From NCBI RefSeq assembly GCF_032452875.1, contig NC_083883.1, positions 52,822,698 to 52,886,697 of the forward strand: a stretch of 64,000 bases of DNA, given 5' to 3'. The translations under genes were made by a program, and so were the position numbers. The number at the start of each line of letters is the position of its first letter. Position 1 is the first letter of the stretch. The DNA comes from Bos javanicus. Taxonomy: Eukaryota > Chordata > Mammalia > Artiodactyla > Bovidae. Below, piece by piece: positions 1 through 10,296 of this stretch. The notes beneath the pieces are model-generated. The model was not told where the DNA came from. It saw only the letters and a list, made by a program, of their open reading frames with translations, and did no database searches.

Positions 1-1475
1 GGGCAAGGATTTCACTCTGAGAGGTAGGGATGTGGTGGAGGGTTCATACAGTAAGTGCCTAAACAGCACTGGAAGTACAGTGATGGTATTAATAGCCACC
101 GTTCATTGAGTGATGATTCTGGGTCAAACACTTCATTGTACATGATCTCTAACCATTATCTCACAGCCATCCTTTAAAGAAGGTAGGTACTGAGTCAGTA
201 AGCAGCCCAGCCGGAATCTGAACCCATGTCTCATCTGGATGCAAAGCCTCACTCTTCACCCTTTTACACTGCCCCAGGACTGAAGCACAAATGAGAACGT
301 CGAGTAAAAAAGACCCAGGGATCTGAGAGTGACCAAAGGTAAGTATATTCAAGTGAACAATGTAATAAGGCTTTCCCCAAACCTAGTTTGGACACATCAG
401 CAGAAGTATAACATCTTTGAATGGGGCGAGGACAGTCCTGCTCTAGGCCACTGCATGCTGGAAAACTGTCCAGATTTGGCTACAAACAGTTTAGGAAGAA
501 AGCAGATGATGGGCTGCAAACCCAGATGCCTGTAGGGGCTCAACAGTTACCTGAAATGAAATGAGTTGTGTTGAATGCAATAGGGAATGGTGGGGACTGT
601 GGCAAACATCTGCTACTTGGTTCAGCTCCAGTCCATTTCTGCTGCAAGTAGAAAGGAGGGCCAGTCTTCCTGACTTTTCAAGAGAGGATGGGAATCTGGA
701 TTTGTCAGTAAATTTTATGAATTCAAGATAAAACACTCTAGGCCCAAGCATAACATGTCTATGAGCCCTTTTCAGCCAGTGAGCTGCTAATCTGTCACAG
801 GTTAATCTGTCGCAGCTCAGAGGAGGGGACCAAGGCCAGGCTCCAGGCCTGTGAAGGGCATTTGTGTCTGGAGAGGAGCTGGTACCTCTATTCTTATGCA
901 TCTAAAAGGTTACTCTGTGAAGAGAAAGCAGACGGGACTTGCAGGAGCCCAGAGGGGTGGGTGGAGGGTTGGAACCTTTTCTGAAAGAGAATCTGAGTCA
1001 ACTCAGTCTAAAGGAAGAATTTTCTGCTAGCCAAGGCATCAACACTGGGATGGACTTCCCTGGGCTGTAGAAAATTTCTTGGTGGTGGAAATGAAGTGTG
1101 GGGCATTTTAGGATGTTGTTGGATTCACGTTGCCCTAAAGTCCCAGGATTCTGAAATTCCTCCATTTTTAGGATTCAGGATGTAGTCTCCATGCAGAAAA
1201 CACACATGTTACCAATCCTGATGTGTCCCCTAGGATTGTATTTTATGACATTTACAATTTTTGTGTAAATTGTAGGCGCAAGGTTACAACTCTAGGGTCC
1301 TCTCCTAGAGTCCCACTTGCTTCTTCCTAAAGTAGCTGAGCTCCCCCACGGACAAATCCCTCTAGGAAACTCCGCCACGCTTGACTCCCCATCAGCTGTG
1401 GTTTGAAACTTACTTCCAAGTAAAGCCCTCAAGCTGGGTTTGGGTTTGAGCCGCCTATCTCCCCGAGCTGCGTAC
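1..1475. other. FHAD1 intron (partial), mostly unassigned
   Basis: This is sequence downstream of exon N in transcript order. A MIR-like stretch occupies about 80-280. From 281 to about 1430 I see no exon, RNA gene or repeat I can name. The minus-strand frame at 491-901 has no splice context or family resemblance and is treated as chance. Confidence 0.6.
80..280. repeat. MIR SINE remnant
   Basis: The stretch has the MIR order of motifs: a TTGAGTGATGATTCTGGG-like core, an ATTATCTCA block, then a region near AACCCATGTCTCATCTG. It is strongly decayed, consistent with a pre-placental age. Confidence 0.6.
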
Positions 1476-1583
1476 CTCCTTCTGGTGGGTTAAGCGGTTC
1501 TCCAGCTCTTGGACTTTGCTCTGTTGTCCTTCTAATGCTTCCTTTGCTCTGCTTTTCTCCTGAGAAATGGTCTCCTCCAAAGC
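1476..1583 (-). CDS. FHAD1: FHAD1 exon N: 36-residue coiled-coil module, copy 2
   Basis: The exon is 108 bp, 36 codons, phase 0 to 0. It begins ALEETISQEKSRAKEALEGQ and ends LENRLTHQKE. The acceptor is TTTTCAG and the donor AGGAG|GTACGC. It follows exon M after a 241-bp intron, the shortest here. It repeats the exon M module, whereas the human module I recall at this place opens differently (VWESS), so it may be an extra copy in this lineage. Both splice sites and the frame are intact, so it is probably used. The next coding exon would lie below position 1. Confidence 0.93.
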
Positions 1584-1824
1584 CTGAAAACCAATGACCG
1601 GCGTTTAACAGACAGAATTACGACGGCAGGAATCCAGATTCTGCTAGGCATTGCATGGGCAGGTGAACTCTTTACTACTCACAGCATCCCCATGGGGAGA
1701 CTGTGGGCAGCTGAGAGCCTGGCAGCTGGGGTGGGCAGGCCCAGATGAGTGTCCCAGGTGAGTCCGTCCTGGCTGCCTGACCTTGCCCTGGGCTCAGGCC
1801 GGCTCTGCCTCCCCGAGCTCATAC

Positions 1825-1932
1825 CTTTTTCTGGTGGGTTAACCGGTCCTCCAGCTCTTGGGCTCTCTTCCGTTCTTCTTCTAATGCTTCTTTCGCTCTG
1901 TTTTTCTCTTGAGTAATGCTTTCCTCCAAAGC
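1825..1932 (-). CDS. FHAD1: FHAD1 exon M: 36-residue coiled-coil module, copy 1
   Basis: The exon is 108 bp, 36 codons, phase 0 to 0. It begins ALEESITQEKNRAKEALEEE and ends LEDRLTHQKK. The acceptor is ACTTTCAG and the donor AAAAG|GTATGA. It is a paralogue of exon N: by hand count 18 of 108 bases and 11 of 36 residues differ. The intron sequence on both sides also aligns at an offset of 349 bp, so the unit is a genomic tandem duplication. This copy matches the human module I recall best. Confidence 0.95.
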
Positions 1933-2089
1933 CTGAAAGTCATGACTGTTGTTTAATAGACATAGTTACCATGGTAGGAATCTGGACTCCAGGCCAGGCA
2001 CTTCACAGATTAACTCTTTCACATCTCAACACACAACAAACCCATGGAAAACTGTGGACAGTATATCTAGGGCCTAAGATAATGGGGTC

Positions 2090-2235
2090 TGGAGTTGGCA
2101 GGGTCAGATTAGAGCCTGCGGCTGATTCTTCCTAGGGGTATAGTCTTGGGCAAGTGAGAAGCTTTAGAAACCTCAGTTTTTCCATCTGTACAATGGGGAC
2201 AGTAAGAGTGCTTCCTGCATTGGGTTGATAGAAGC
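2090..2235. repeat. MIR remnant
   Basis: Contains TTGGGCAAGTGAGAAGC, CCTCAGTTTTTCCATCTG and AATGGGGACAGTAAGAGT, the MIR core-to-tail order. Confidence 0.65.
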
Positions 2236-2423
2236 AGCAGATGAGATGATGAACATGAAATGCTTGTCACACGATAATCATTCACTAGTAAAGATCAATC
2301 ATTTCTTCTGTCATTTCCACTTTCTTGAGGAGGAAATAGGCTTAGAGAGATTAGGAATGTTTACCAATGAATCACATCAATGGGAAACTGAACCCTGGTC
2401 CCTTTGATTCTAGAACCAGTAGT

Positions 2424-2628
2424 TGGCAAGCTACGGTATGTGGGCCAAATGTGGCCCACTGTCTGCTTTTTTTTGTAAATAAAGTTTTATTGGAACTCCA
2501 CCATGCTCATCATGGGTTGCCTTGGCACTGCAACCACAGAGCTGAGAAATCAGGACAAAGACATGACCTGCACAACTGAAAACAGATACTATGTGGCTCT
2601 TTATGGGAGAAGTTTGCTGACCCCTGAT
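2424..2628. mobile_element. Ancient hAT-type nonautonomous DNA transposon
   Basis: The element runs from a GGCAAGCTACGGT block through AATAAAGTTTTATTGGAA to TTTGCTGACCCCTGATCTA. A second copy is at 6107-6325 and a partial one at 58088. The terminal CAGGGGT-like ends suggest hAT; I cannot name the family with certainty. Confidence 0.6.
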
Positions 2629-2711
2629 CTAAACCATTAGTGTGTGCATAAGTCAGGGGGATGTGGTTAGCAGATCATAATAATAATTAAAAAAGAACGA
2701 TAGCTTCATAA

Positions 2712-2909
2712 GTTAGCTACTCAGTCGTGTCTGACTCTTTGCAACCCATGGACTGTAGCCCACCAGGCTCCTCTGTCCATGGAATTCTCCAGGCAAGAAT
2801 ACTGGAGTGGGTAGCCATTCCCTTCTCCAAGGCATCTTTCTGACCCAGGGATTGAACCCCTGCGTTGCAGGCAGATTCTTTAATGTCTGAGCCACCAGAG
2901 AAGCTCTAT
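2712..2909 (-). mobile_element. Bov-tA SINE
   Basis: The plus strand shows the SINE tail-to-head order: CAGTCGTGTCTGACTCTTTG, CATGGACTGTAGCCCACCAG, CTGGAGTGGGTAGCC, CCAGGGATTGAACC and GAGCCACCAGAG. The CCAGGGATTGAACC part is the antisense of the tRNA-like B box. Confidence 0.9.
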
Positions 2910-4186
2910 AAGGGAACCTAGAATTTCTTACCATTGAAGCAGAGTCCTAAGACAAGTCATGATTTATGAGGAGGAGCTTAATTAATGAATTTTGACACAC
3001 ATATTTTTAGAAAGGGTGGGGGGTGACAGTGCCATGTTCATTTAAAATTGGGGCACCTAGCACTCAAGCCTGCGATGGTACTTCTGGATGAGTCCCTGGG
3101 GTCAAGCCAATCAATGTAAGTGTCTGGGGAAGAATGACCCTCAATGGGACAGTAGTGGACATGAGCCGCTGTACTGTCTGTCTGTGGGTCCCTGGCTTTG
3201 TGTTCCCCTCTGCAAGGGGTGGTGTGCCCTCTGAAGTTTGGCGTGATTAAAGGGGGGTTGATGTCAGCCCTTGAAACCCTGTGTCTGTTGGAATCAATGT
3301 TACAAAGGGGCATCTGGAGGGCCCAGGCTGGTGCCGAAGGTGGTGGTGAACAGGCTGGGGCTATAGTACTGTACATTCACAGTGGAAAACAGTCAAACCA
3401 AAACTGAAACTAAAATAAGACATTTGGGAAGGGAGAAATTAAACAGAGAAGAGAGAGGAAACAGGTGGAGAGTTCTGTGAAGGTTTTGAAGATTTTTAGG
3501 TTCTTTCTGGTTTTATTTCCCTCTCTATAGAATGGCATTGTTTTTTTTCTTCTACATCTAATTGCCCTTCTGAAGGGACCTGTCTTGATTTAAGGCCATT
3601 GTTTATATACCTGTATGGGGCTCACAGGCGATTTTGGTCAGGTGGTTCTTTCTTTTTAATATTTTATTTCACAAAAGGCAGAGAAAGAGGCAAAGAGGAG
3701 AAGAGGTAGTGAGGCACGGATTAGAGGATGAGATGAAACTGGAAGAGGCCGCTGCCTCTTGGAGAGGCCTGGAGAGTCGGGGCGTCTGACAGAGAAGGAG
3801 GGTCCCGGCAGGAAGTCACCAAGCTGTTCCTGGTGGAGATGGAGGAACTGGCAGTTCTGGTCTTTTTTGGTGGAAGAAAGGAGGTGCTGGGGTTCGGTGG
3901 ATCTGGTGCTGCTGTTTTGAGGTACGTGGGAGATGCTCTCTGCGGTGGCTGCACGTGGGAACCACGAGGGAGAGCTCACCAATCCCAGGGCCTGAGCTGC
4001 ACCCCCACCCCAGCTAGATCAGAATCTGGGGGTGGGGGAGGGGGAGGCGTGCAAGGCCTTAACATTTTTTTTAATCTCTTGAATGACAGAAGTGCAGCCA
4101 AAGTCATGAACCAGGGATCCAGGGTGATGGTGACGGAGGTAGTTAAATTCATGCTGGGTCCCTGAATATCAAAAATGGCCAACTCA
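2910..4186. other. Intronic stretch without recognised genes
   Basis: No exon of the gene fits here; exons L and M join directly in frame. A G-rich run of three G5 blocks lies at 4028-4047. ORFs over 3038-4165 lack splice context or known domains. Confidence 0.55.
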
Positions 4187-4444
4187 GGACTTCCCTGATG
4201 GTCCAGTGGTTAAGAATCCTCCTTGCAATGCAGGGGACATGGGTTTGAACCCTGGTCTGGGAATTAAGATCCCGCATGCTGGGGAGCAACTAAGCCCACA
4301 AGCCACAACTACTGGAGCCCGTGCATCACATCTAGAGAGTCCATTTGCTGCAATGAAAGATCCTGCAAGATGCAATGAAGAGCCTGCATGTTGCAACTAA
4401 GAAGCGACACAGCCAAATATATAAATAAATATAAAAAAAAAAAT
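4187..4444 (+). mobile_element. CHR-type tRNA-derived SINE
   Basis: Begins GGACTTCCCTGATGGTCCAG, with B-box-like GGGTTTGAACCCTGG, then CACAAGCCACAACTACTGGA, and an A-rich tail. This is the older cetartiodactyl SINE class found throughout the window. Confidence 0.85.
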
Positions 4445-4479
4445 ACAAGGAAAGGAGGAGAATTGGCCTATTAACTGCA

Positions 4480-4575
4480 GTTTCTGGCCTTCTCCTGAGA
4501 TTCTGAATCAGTGGAGCTGGGGCAGGGCCCAAGAATCTGTATTTTCAACCAGCTTCCAGGTGGTTCTTATCTGCC
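4480..4575. mobile_element. MER5A-like hAT-Charlie fragment
   Basis: GATTCTGAATCAGTGGAGCT, GGGCCCAAGAATCTGTATTT and CCAGGTGGTTCT follow the MER5A order. Confidence 0.6.
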
Positions 4576-4635
4576 AGCTTGGGTAAAACCTTTGTCTGAG
4601 ACTCTGTCGCTGAACATGTGTCTGCAGAGCTGTGC

Positions 4636-4770
4636 CATCAGCACTGGCTAGGAGCTTGTCAGAAATGCAGAGTCCCAGGTTCCACCCCAGATGGGCTGAG
4701 TCAGAATCTGCCTTTTTACAACATCCCCAGGTGATTCACAGGCAATTCTGAGTTGAGAGGCACTGCTGGT
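4636..4770. mobile_element. MER5A hAT-Charlie element
   Basis: GGAGCTTGTCAGAAATGCAG, CCACCCCAGATGGGCTGAGT and CCCCAGGTGATTC in order, ending GAGAGGCACTGCT. This is a good MER5A match from memory. Confidence 0.75.
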
Positions 4771-5094
4771 AGCATCCTTTAATTGGCCGTTTTCTAGAAA
4801 AGTAAGCAGCAATTTTGGCCATTTTATTCCCTTTATCTGTACAAACAGAAAGCAAAAGACTGAAATAACACTGGCTGGTCTTGCACATACTTAGAAACAC
4901 TCTGTCGGTCATAAACCAGGACTTGTAGTAATGCCTCAGATCTGTAAAATCAGCTGCAGTGTATAAACCAATGAAGTACTGTTTCTAGAAATTGCAATAA
5001 CCGTGCCTACTCAAGTTGATCCTGCTCTGAATTTTAAGACCCAAGATTCATGTTAATTCCTCCAACATTATTCACCCTTTTTATTTATTTTTTA

Positions 5095-5282
5095 AAAAAC
5101 ATGTCTATTTATTTGGGTGCACTGGGTCTTAGTTGCAGCAAGTAGGATCTTTGAGCTTCATTGTGGCCCATAGGATCTTCAGTTGGGGCCTGCCGGATGT
5201 GGTTCCCTGACCAGGGATCGAACCCAGGCCCTCTGCATTGAGAGTGTGGGATCTTAGCCACTGAACTACCGGAGAAGTCTCC
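5095..5282 (-). mobile_element. CHR-type SINE
   Basis: Antisense CHR: TTTATTTGGGTGCACTGGGT, CCCTGACCAGGGATCGAACC and TTAGCCACTGAACTACC. It sits about 140 bp from the exon L donor. Confidence 0.85.
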
Positions 5283-5424
5283 ATTCACCCTCTTAAATTA
5301 ATTTAGTTCCATGGCATCCATCAAGATTGCTGCTGGTTTCTGCTCTAAATGTGCGCCCTCAGTTTTTTATGGGGAAGGTCATCTCATCCTTCCAGCCTGA
5401 AAGGGAAGGAAGGGGCCTCCTTAC

Positions 5425-5577
5425 CGCCTTCTCTTCCATCAGGCACTGGACTCGGGCTTTCAGCTTCTCCTCCTGCTGGAGCCTTTCCTCGCTCAGCTTC
5501 TCCTTCTCTGCCAGGTGCTCCCGCAACTTCTCTTGCATCAGAGACTGCTGAGTTTCCTGAGAACTGCTGATCTTGAT
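5425..5577 (-). CDS. FHAD1: FHAD1 exon L: coiled coil
   Basis: The exon is 153 bp, 51 codons, phase 0 to 0. It begins IKISSSQETQQSLMQEKLRE and ends RVQCLMEEKA. The acceptor is CCTCTCCCTCAG and the donor AGGCG|GTAAGG. The middle, EHLAEKEKLSEERLQQEEKL, is almost pure charged coiled coil of the kind found in long rod proteins. It joins exon M as EEKA-ALEES. A minus-strand CHR SINE sits about 140 bp below its donor. Confidence 0.95.
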
Positions 5578-5734
5578 CTGAGGGAGAGGAAGGGAGATTG
5601 TGGCTGATTAGTCCTGTTCGGGACTAATGCAGGAGTCATTTCCACTACTTTTGTGGGAGGGACAAAAGTTCCCAAAACTTTCTGAAAAATGCAGAAAAAC
5701 TATGCTTAACCTAGTAACCAGTAGGGAAGCAGCA

Positions 5735-5945
5735 GAGCATCATAGATAAGAGTTCAGACTCTAGATCTAGACAGACTCTCAGCCATAGTTCTTTCTATAT
5801 GCCTTTTCATTTAAAAGATGAGGTTAATATGAATATATACTTCTTAGTGTTATCAGGACTGAACGAGATAATGTTGGAAAGCTTTTATCACAGTGCTTAG
5901 CACGTAGTAGGTGCTTAGTAAATGGTAGTTAGGCTCATTTGTTAT
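5735..5945. repeat. MIR remnant
   Basis: GAACGAGATAATGTTGGAAA and GCTTAGCACGTAGTAGGTGC are typical of the MIR 3' half. Confidence 0.75.
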
Positions 5946-5949
5946 TATT

Positions 5950-6105
5950 TGCTGAGTGTAAGAGGAAAAGCAGTGAGCTAGGGCCAGAAGGCCTGAACTT
6001 TTGTCTTGATTCTTCCACCAACTAGCTGTGTGACATTGAGATAGTCACCTAAGCTTCTGAACGTCATTGTCCCTATCTGTAAAATAAGGAGAATGGACTA
6101 GATCA
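5950..6105. repeat. Second MIR remnant
   Basis: CTAGCTGTGTGACATTGAGA, then CTATCTGTAAAATAAGGAGA, the MIR core and tail. Confidence 0.75.
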
Positions 6106-6106
6106 G

Positions 6107-6325
6107 GGCTTGGCAAACTGTTGTCTGCAGGCCACATCTGGACCACTGTCTATTTTTATAAATAAAGTTTTATTGGAACACAGCATGCTTGCCACACCCA
6201 TTCATTTATGCAATTGTCTATGGTTGTCTTTGCTCTATAGTAGCAGAGTCAGATAGGTGTGACAGAGATGATATGTCCTGAAATATTTACCGGCCCTTTA
6301 CAGAAAAATTTTCTTACCCCTGGAA
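6107..6325. mobile_element. Ancient hAT-type element, second copy
   Basis: Same family as 2424-2628: TTGGCAAACTGTTGTCTGCA, AATAAAGTTTTATTGGAACA, GGCCCTTTACAGAAAAATTT and CTTACCCCTG. Confidence 0.65.
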
Positions 6326-6339
6326 TTGATGGTCTTTGT

Positions 6340-6780
6340 GGCTGATTGCTGCGGTGCTCCCCCTATTTCACCCTTCCTCTATTCATACCTTTGGTTATGT
6401 AACTTGTAGTGCCTGCCGACATCCTGCCCCCGAAGCTGAATTCAGTCATGTGACTTGCTCTGGCCAATGGGATGTTGGCAGACATAACACAAGGGCCTGG
6501 TTCCTCTTCCTGATCTCTGCTTCCTCTGCTAGTGCCATGAGAACATGCTCAGGCCAGCCTGCTGGAGGATCAGAGCCATGTGCAACAGAGCACAGCTGCT
6601 CCAGCTGAGGCCAGCCTAGATCAGTCAAGAGCCAGCCAAAACCCAGGCCTGTGAGTAAGTCCATCCAAGGCCAAAGGATTCAACCCCAGCTGGGCCCGGA
6701 CATGTGAGCAGTGGACAGTAATTGTGGAATACTGCTATTGTTTATTATGCAGTATTAATATGGCAATAGCTGTCAGAGCA
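6340..6780 (+). mobile_element. MaLR-type LTR remnant
   Basis: Contains TGTGACTTGCTCTGGCCAAT followed by GGGATGTTGGCAGACATAAC, characteristic of MLT1-like LTRs. No internal retroviral coding region is visible. Confidence 0.55.
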
Positions 6781-7138
6781 ATACAATCCCTAAGGGTTAT
6801 TTTGCCTCTAAAATGTTGACATTGTGTAACTTTTGGTATGTCTGCTCTCTGTACTGTGGCTAGCTGTACTTCTTCCACTGCATTTAATAAACACAAATTT
6901 TAAGATCTAATGTCATTTAAAATTGTCTGGGTTTGGACAGAAGAAAACAAGTCTCCTTGCCCTCCTGGGAGATCTCAGCTACCCCATCTGAATCATTTGG
7001 AGTGAAACTGGAGATATCATATCACCTTTTGGAGAATGTACACTGACTACCTCATAGAGGAACAACGGAGTTAAGATGCCCAGTGCCATGAAAATTTTAA
7101 GGAGGAGCTGAAATGAACTTTTGGAGCTCAAAGATTAC

Positions 7139-7209
7139 CTGAAGTTCCTGGGTCCGGCTTGTAATTTTTTTATAATGTTCCAGAAGGTATTTCAGATACA
7201 AAGACAATC
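7139..7209 (-). CDS. FHAD1: FHAD1 exon K: short exon between large introns
   Basis: The exon is 71 bp: two bases completing a Gly codon, then 23 codons reading LSLYLKYLLEHYKKITSRTQ then ELQ. The acceptor is CTTCTTAAG and the donor TTCAG|GTAATC. It was found by asking for an exon of length 2 modulo 3 between J and L that encodes an LLEHYKK-like motif recalled from FHAD1. The frame, length and both splice sites fit. It is too short to stand out as an ORF. It is isolated: 19.3 kb from exon J and 1.6 kb from exon L. Confidence 0.92.
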
Positions 7210-8270
7210 CTTAAGAAGAGAAAGCAAGAAGAAGGTAAGTATCAAGTCAATTCACTTTCTTTGTTTTATGAATAATGTCTTCACAGGGCTTGCTGACAGG
7301 AGGATGAGGGCAACGCTACCCTCCCATCAAGATAACACAAGTTGCCATCCATCTTGTGTTTTTTTAAATGGCTGATCAGCTTCAGTTGGGCTCAAATCCA
7401 ACTTTCTTTTTGGAGGTAGACAATAAAAACCATCCACAGAACCCTTGTTGACTAAGTGTCCACTGTGCACAAAACTGTGAGCTGAGCTTGGGGGATGGCA
7501 TGAAGCCATTCCTCAAGGGACTCAGGTTCAGTCTGAGAACAGGTCTAAGTGTCTGACAGGAAACAGGCAGTGACCCCAGGTGGTGTGGAAGTGACCGCTG
7601 AAGGAGTGGGGAAGTGTGAGGGTCCCAGAAGAAGAGCTATCGTTTACCCAGAGTGATCACCGCTCAGCTGAGGATCCACTGGGCGTGGGCACTGGCATAT
7701 GTTCAGAGTTGGAGGGGAGGACATTTCAGGATGGACGATGTGGATGAATGGTGCCCCGCAAGAATAAAAGGATATTAGCATGTGGTTTCTTAACGACATC
7801 ACAGTGAGTTGATGGTGACATTCAGAGGGACTTGATTACAGGCTGATGGGTAGACCAATCTGGTCTGGTACAGAGACAGAGAGGCTTTTCATTCTGGGTG
7901 TCAAAGCTTTATTATGTTCTGGGTATGAAGAACATTTGATAGATATTTTTTAACTATGGGGTTTATTTTTCTAAATATGGGTTGATTGAGCAGTCAGTTG
8001 GTTGGGGATGCCCTTAAAAGAAAGTTTAAGTTTTCCCAGTGTGAACCTTAAAAGGTCAGAGAAGTACTTTCATTTATTAAATTCTCTGTTGGGGGAACAA
8101 AGCTTCTCGCCCGACATTTTATTTATTTTTGATTTTTCAAAGGGTCTTGATCAGTGGTTGTGTCTTGGCTAGAATTTGTGGGACTTTGGTTGCTATACAG
8201 TTGGCATTTACAAAATCTGAAGCATCATAAATAAAGTTATTTATTTAATCATAAAAAAATCAATGCCCCC
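7210..8270. other. Intron J-K, unassigned part
   Basis: I recognise no exon and no confident repeat here. A C-run at 8266-8275 precedes the next LTR. Confidence 0.5.
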
Positions 8271-8275
8271 CCCCC

Positions 8276-9013
8276 ACACGCAAAGATTTCCAGGTCCTAA
8301 TCCTGAGAGCCCATGGACATTACCTGACAGGGCAGACAGAGATTTGTGGATTTGAGGAAGTTGAGCATCTTGAGATGTGGGGCTTATCCTGGATTGTCTG
8401 TGTGGGTCAAATATAGGCACAGGGGTTCTTACAAGAAATGGACAGAGGGAGTTTGACTACAGACAGAGGAGAAGGTGATGTGACAGAGCAGAGAAACCTG
8501 AAGATACTCCCTTGCTGGCTTTGGAGATAGAAGAAGGGGCCATGAGCCACAGAATGCAAGGGATGAAGGAGTAAAGACTGGAAAGGAGTAAAGACTGGAA
8601 AAGGTGAGGGATCAGATTTTTTTCCTACACCCTCTGGAAGAGACCGACCCCTTGACTTTAGCTTAGTGAAACTAATTTTGGACTTTGGGCTCCAGAGCTG
8701 TAAAAGAATAAATATGAGTTGTGTTAATATAAGCCACATACCTGTGATAATTTGTTATCACAGCCATGTGTGCATGCACACTAAGTCACTTCAGTCGTGT
8801 CCAACTCTGCAACCCAATGGACTTTAGCCTGCCAGATCCTCTGTCCATGGGATTCTCCAGGTAAGAGTACTGGAGTGGGCTGCCATGCCCTCCTCCAGGG
8901 GATCTCCTCGACCCAGGGATTGAACCTGTCTCTCTTTTATCTCCTGCACTGGCAGGCAGGTTCTTTACCACTAGTGCCACCTGGGAAGCCCATGACAGTC
9001 ACAGGAAACTAAT
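8276..9013 (+). mobile_element. MaLR-type LTR split by a SINE
   Basis: The body at 8276-8780 has CCAGGTCCTAATCCTGAGAG, GATCTTGAGATG-like and GGAGAAGGTGATGTGACAGA blocks and ends near GTGATAATTTGTTATCACAG. The last piece, CACAGGAAACTAATAT, resumes after the Bov-tA SINE. A 17-bp imperfect tandem (GGAGTAAAGACTGGAAA) lies near 8567-8601. Confidence 0.65.
8780..8991 (-). mobile_element. Bov-tA SINE inside an LTR
   Basis: TTCAGTCGTGTCCAACTCTG, CTGGAGTGGGCTGCCATGCC, CCAGGGATTGAACC and CCTGGGAAGCCC in antisense order. Confidence 0.9.
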
Positions 9014-9477
9014 ATCGGGGGGTGAAGGAAGGAGGCAGGATGAGAGGTGGGGAATGCAGCACATGTTCTGGAAGAGGGTCGAGGTTAGTTGGGGTGGAGT
9101 GGATAATGGGGAGGGGAGGAGTAAAGGGAAGAGTTGGGATGGAGGCTGAGGTCAATTTGTGGCCAGCCTAGGGCAGTAGCCTAAAGACTGTAAACCTGAC
9201 TTAAATTCATGAGTGTGGCCTGTGTGCCCAGCTCTCTGCTAAGCAATCGATGCATCACCCCACTGTATCATCTGACCATCACCCCATTTTACAGACTAGG
9301 CAGGGGGGCGCTGAGACATGTGGCTGCTAGATGCTGGCAAGCAACCTAGCCAGGGCTTGGGCTTGCAGCAGTTGGACTCCAGGGTCTGAGTCACTGCTTT
9401 TTCGGCTGCTGATAGAGCAGTGAATTGGCTTAATGAACTGTATTTTTTTTTTTTTTCAGAAAAATAACAGATGAATT
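9014..9477. other. Unassigned intronic sequence
   Basis: G-rich intronic DNA followed by a degenerate MIR-like part (9230-9410). No coding evidence. Confidence 0.4.
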
Positions 9478-9528
9478 AGAGAGGAAGGAGCCAGTAGAGT
9501 TTCTTAACTATAGCACTACTGACATATT

Positions 9529-10296
9529 AAAAGACACTTGCTCCTTGGAAGAAAAGCTATGACCAACCTACACAGTGTATTAAAAAGCAGAGACATCACT
9601 TTGCTGACAAACGTCCATATACTCAAAGCTGGGCTTTCCTAGTGGCTCAGATGGTAAAGCATCTGCCTGCAATGCAGGAGACCTGGGTTTGGTCCCTGGG
9701 TCGGGAAGATCCCCTGGAGAAGGAAATGGCAACCCACTCCAGTACTCTTGCCTGGAAAATTCCATGGATGGATGAGCCTAGTAGGCTACAGTCCATGGGG
9801 TCACAAAGAGTTGCATACAACTGAGCAACTTCACTTTCTGACTTTCCCTTTCTTTCTTATGGTTTTTCCAGTAGTCACACATGGATGTGACCGCTGGACC
9901 ACAAAGAAGGCTGAGCACCAAACAATTGATGCTTTCCAACTGTAGTGCTGGAGAAGACTCCTGAAAGTCCCATGGACTGTAAGGAGATCAAACCAGTCAA
10001 TTCTAAAGGAAATCAACCCTGAATATTCACTGGAAGGACTGATGCTGAAGCTGAAGCTCCAATACTTTGGTCACCTGATGCAAAGAGCCAACTCATTGGA
10101 AAAGACCCTGATTCTGGGAAAGATTGAGGGCAGGAGGAGAAGGAGGCGACTGAGGATGAGACGGTTGGATGGCACCACTGATAATGGACATGAATTTGAG
10201 CAAACTCAGGGAGACAGTGAAGGACAGGGAAGCCTGGTGTGCTGCAGTTCATGGGGTCACAAAGAGGAGGACATGACTCAGTGACAGAGCAACAGC
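9529..10296 (+). mobile_element. BovB LINE 3' fragment inserted in MER20
   Basis: Matches the C-terminal part and tail of other BovB copies here: GAAAAGCTATGACCAACCTA, GGATGTGACCGCTGGACCAC and GCCAACTCATTGGAAAAGAC, ending GACAGAGCAACAGC. It is 5' truncated and itself interrupted by a Bov-tA SINE at 9629-9838. Frames are broken. Confidence 0.9.
9629..9838 (+). mobile_element. Bov-tA SINE inside BovB
   Basis: GGGCTTTCCTAGTGGCTCAG head, then GGAAATGGCAACCCACTCCA and GAGCAACTTCACTTTC. It separates BovB sequence that is continuous in the copy at 23665-23690. Confidence 0.88.

Larger units (their letters stand above)
1441..2105. repeat. Tandem duplication, 349-bp period, covering exons M and N
   Basis: Bases about 1441-1740 align with about 1790-2105. 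The matched parts include the CCCCGAGCTC/G stretch before the donors, both 108-bp exons, and intron motifs after the acceptors (AGACA..TTAC, GGAATC, CCATGG.GA.ACTGTGG). Exon starts and ends are both offset by exactly 349 bp. Flanking intron is more diverged than the exons, which suggests either selection or age. This is direct observation; the evolutionary age is inference. Confidence 0.9.

Noticed and set aside
4021..4050. G-quadruplex at three G5 runs
   Set aside because: Only three long G runs with a final GG; the four runs needed for a standard three-tetrad structure are not present.
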